Shown here one piece after another: positions 62,000 through 64,000 of a stretch of 64,000 nt of DNA. The DNA comes from CAYLNL01 sp964385175 (GTDB lineage: Bacteria > Bacteroidota > Bacteroidia > Flavobacteriales > Flavobacteriaceae). Within the stretch, counting starts at the first letter, position 1. Every line of letters begins with the position of its first letter. The DNA is taken from assembly GCA_964385175.1 (NCBI GenBank), contig CAYLNL010000006.1:1-64000 (forward strand), in the 5' to 3' direction. The notes under the pieces were generated by a model that had not been told where the DNA came from, did not search any database, and saw only the letters and a list, made by a program, of their open reading frames with translations. The translations under genes were made by a program, and so were the position numbers.

Positions 62000-64000
62000 A
62001 TGATTTCTGAAGATACTTTACAGCAACTTAAAAAAACCTTCACCGGGGAACTTCACTCAGATAGCTTGCACAAAGCCATCTACGCCACCGATGCTTCGGT
62101 ATATAGAGCGCTCCCCCTGGCGGTAGCCTACCCTGCTTCTAAGGAAGACATTCGCACGTTAATTATGTTTGCTAATCGCCACGGCGTTCCGCTCATTCCC
62201 AGAACCGCCGGCACTTCATTAGCGGGGCAATGCGTGGGCGAGGGCATTATCGTGGATGTTTCCCGCCATTTTACGCAAGTGATAGCGATTGATGAAGAGG
62301 AACGGACAGTTACCGTGGAGCCAGGCGTAATACGAGATGAGTTGAATGAGATTCTGAAGCCAATGGGCTTATTTTTTAGCCCCACTACCTCCACCTCTAA
62401 CCGTTGTATGATAGGTGGCATGACGGGCAATAACTCCAGCGGCACTACTTCTATAAAATATGGGGTTACCCGGGACAAAGTGCTGGAAATAGAAGCGTTT
62501 TTGAGCGATGGCAGCGAAGTGGTTTTCAAAGAGCTTTCCACGGAGGCGTACCTGGAAAAGATAGCATCGCCTGGTTTGGAAGGAACTATTTACAAAACCA
62601 TTCATGAAGCGCTTGCCCTTCCGGAGGTGCAGGAAACCATTCGCACTACCTACCCGAAAGCATCCATTCACCGCAGAAACACAGGGTATGCTATTGATGA
62701 ATTAGTGAACATGCAACCTTTTTGTAAAGATGGCGCCGCCTATAACCTCTGTAAACTCCTCACTGGCAGTGAGGGAACGTTGGTTTTCATCACAAAAATT
62801 AAATTGAAAGTAGATGCGCTACCGCCTCCGAAAAAGGCGATGGTGGCCGCCCATTTCGCCAGTATAGAAGCTTGTTGCAAGGCAGTGGCTCCTCTTATGG
62901 CGCACGACTTGTACACCTGCGAAATGATGGATAAGGTGATTTTAGATTGTACTAAAAACAACATGTCCCAGATGCCTAACCGGTTTTTTGTAAATGGCGA
63001 CCCGGCTGCCATTTTACTGTTAGAGGTATGTGCAGAAGACTCGGGGGAGTTGGCGAAAAAACAAGAGTCGCTCCTTAGCACTATTGAATCGTTAGGGTTG
63101 AGTTATGCTCACCCCTGCCTGTATGGAGACGATATAAACAAGGCGCTGGAACTGCGAAAGGCGGGACTGGGCTTACTGGGAAATATAGTGGGCGATAGAA
63201 AGGCGGTGGCTTGTATTGAGGATACGGCGGTGGCGTTAGAAGATTTGGCGGCTTATATCGGGGAGTTTTCGGCTTTAATGAAGAAATTTGGACAGGAAGC
63301 CGTTTATTACGCCCATGCGGGCGCGGGGGAGCTACACCTGCGGCCTATTTTAAATTTAAAGAAGGAAACCGATGTACGCCTGTTCCGCCAGATAAGTGCT
63401 GAAGTGGCGCAATTAGTGAAGAAATACAATGGCTCGCTCTGCGGGGAGCATGGCAATGGCAGGGTGCGCTCAGAATTTATAAGGGAGATGATTGGGGGTG
63501 CTCATTATGAGATATTGAAACGAATTAAAGCAGCTTTTGACCCGCATGATATTTTTAACCCGGGAAAAATAGTGGAAGCGGCGCCTATGGATGTTTCTCT
63601 CCGCTATGTGCCGGAACGAGCTGAGCCAGAGGTGGAAACATTCCTCGATTTTTCAGATGCTATGGGTATTTTGCGGGCGGCAGAACAGTGTAACGGGAGT
63701 GGCGATTGCCGGAAAACGCATCATTTCCCCGGCGCCATGTGCCCCAGCTACCATGCTACCAAGCAGGAAAAAGACACTACGCGGGCGCGCGCCAACGCCT
63801 TGCGCGAGTTTTTGACGAAACCGGGGCAAAAAAACCCGTTTAATCACCCTGAATTAAAGGAGGTATTCGATTTGTGCCTCGGCTGTAAAGCCTGTGCCAG
63901 TGAGTGCCCCAGTAATATAGATGCCACCGCTTTTAAAACAGAGTTTTTGCATCAGTATCATATAGAAAATGGCGCCAGCTTGCAAGATAAAGCTTTCGCC
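62000..64000 (+). CDS. FAD-linked oxidase with Fe-S domain, 3' truncated by window edge
   Basis: 667 residues visible from ATG 62000. The N-terminal PCMH-type FAD domain has PRTAGTSLAGQCVGEGIIVD, GGMTGNNSSGTTSIKYG and LLTGSEGTLVFITKIKLK. The C-terminal FAD-oxidase part ends in GEHGNGRVRSEF and FDPHDIFNPGK, as in GlcD/D-lactate/D-2-hydroxyglutarate dehydrogenases. The Fe-S region begins at ~615 with DLCLGCKACASECPSNID, a 4Fe-4S CxxCxxCxxxCP set. The fused one-chain form is ~970 residues in relatives, so about a third lies beyond the window. Substrate is a 2-hydroxyacid, identity unknown. Confidence 0.93.
   Translation, partial: MISEDTLQQLKKTFTGELHSDSLHKAIYATDASVYRALPLAVAYPASKEDIRTLIMFANRHGVPLIPRTAGTSLAGQCVGEGIIVDVSRHFTQVIAIDEEERTVTVEPGVIRDELNEILKPMGLFFSPTTSTSNRCMIGGMTGNNSSGTTSIKYGVTRDKVLEIEAFLSDGSEVVFKELSTEAYLEKIASPGLEGTIYKTIHEALALPEVQETIRTTYPKASIHRRNTGYAIDELVNMQPFCKDGAAYNLCKLLTGSEGTLVFITKIKLKVDALPPPKKAMVAAHFASIEACCKAVAPLMAHDLYTCEMMDKVILDCTKNNMSQMPNRFFVNGDPAAILLLEVCAEDSGELAKKQESLLSTIESLGLSYAHPCLYGDDINKALELRKAGLGLLGNIVGDRKAVACIEDTAVALEDLAAYIGEFSALMKKFGQEAVYYAHAGAGELHLRPILNLKKETDVRLFRQISAEVAQLVKKYNGSLCGEHGNGRVRSEFIREMIGGAHYEILKRIKAAFDPHDIFNPGKIVEAAPMDVSLRYVPERAEPEVETFLDFSDAMGILRAAEQCNGSGDCRKTHHFPGAMCPSYHATKQEKDTTRARANALREFLTKPGQKNPFNHPELKEVFDLCLGCKACASECPSNIDATAFKTEFLHQYHIENGASLQDKAFA

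Overview
The window looks like a Bacteroidetes chromosome. Several candidate promoters carry the phylum's TAnnTTTG -7 box, ribosome binding sites are largely absent, and there are hybrid two-component systems (sensor kinase, receiver and AraC domain in one chain), a TonB-dependent receptor, a PorZ-like type IX secretion protein and DUF4369/TlpA-type lipoproteins. Genus cannot be read from the sequence alone. Two kinds of region alternate: conserved housekeeping blocks and two accessory islands.

Accessory island 1 (about 1-10.4 kb) holds the 3' end of a large repeat protein with a small downstream partner, then three tandem genes (2279-4633, 5003-7663, 7998-10232). These share a near-identical upstream hairpin, an almost identical N-terminal segment, a DUF4157 domain with an HEAWH motif, and a GC-rich element after the stop. 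Their C-terminal halves are unrelated to each other. This is the layout of an effector array with a constant delivery end and swapped payloads. DUF4157 is known as a marker of effectors of extracellular contractile injection systems (eCIS), but no injection-system structural gene lies in the window.

Housekeeping block 1 (10.4-29.9 kb) holds a methyltransferase, a BadF-type sugar kinase, pfkA-gap, a sodium:solute symporter, pgk (with a homopolymer frameshift), hisS, a CAU-anticodon tRNA, a START-like protein, a TonB receptor, recO with a truncated Bro-N ORF, porZ, a compact toxin-antitoxin-like three-gene unit, and an Fe-S/electron-transfer operon (mrp, NifU-C, ferredoxin reductase, ferredoxin).

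Accessory island 2 (30-55.1 kb) is the most unusual part. Two paralogous hybrid two-component regulators (30196-34191 and 40376-44374) are each followed by promoters with a tandem direct repeat (period 21) placed exactly 37 nt before a TTTGC box; a third such promoter precedes a glycosyltransferase operon. Six copies of a structured 5' leader (GGTGG...CCACC, CTAAAAAAC, CCGG...CCGG) occur here. Five stand directly before a start codon and one stands alone before a terminator. Several of the units end in a related TCCCGCC...GGCGGGA-T(n) terminator. The cargo includes two large proteins that share a ~350-residue N-terminal chassis but end in different lectin-like modules (ten C-type-lectin-like repeats versus a ricin-type beta-trefoil), small secreted repeat proteins, a thioredoxin-like protein, an LTxxQ-type protein and unknown secreted proteins. 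A perfect 469-bp direct repeat brackets the first lectin-like gene.

Housekeeping block 2 (55.1-64 kb) holds an outer-membrane-like protein, a TauE/SafE transporter, an ABC-F ATPase, two thioredoxin-fold lipoproteins, a small beta-barrel protein, and the start of a large FAD/Fe-S oxidase that runs off the right edge. There is a 100-N assembly gap inside a 14-bp tandem repeat at 51350-51449.
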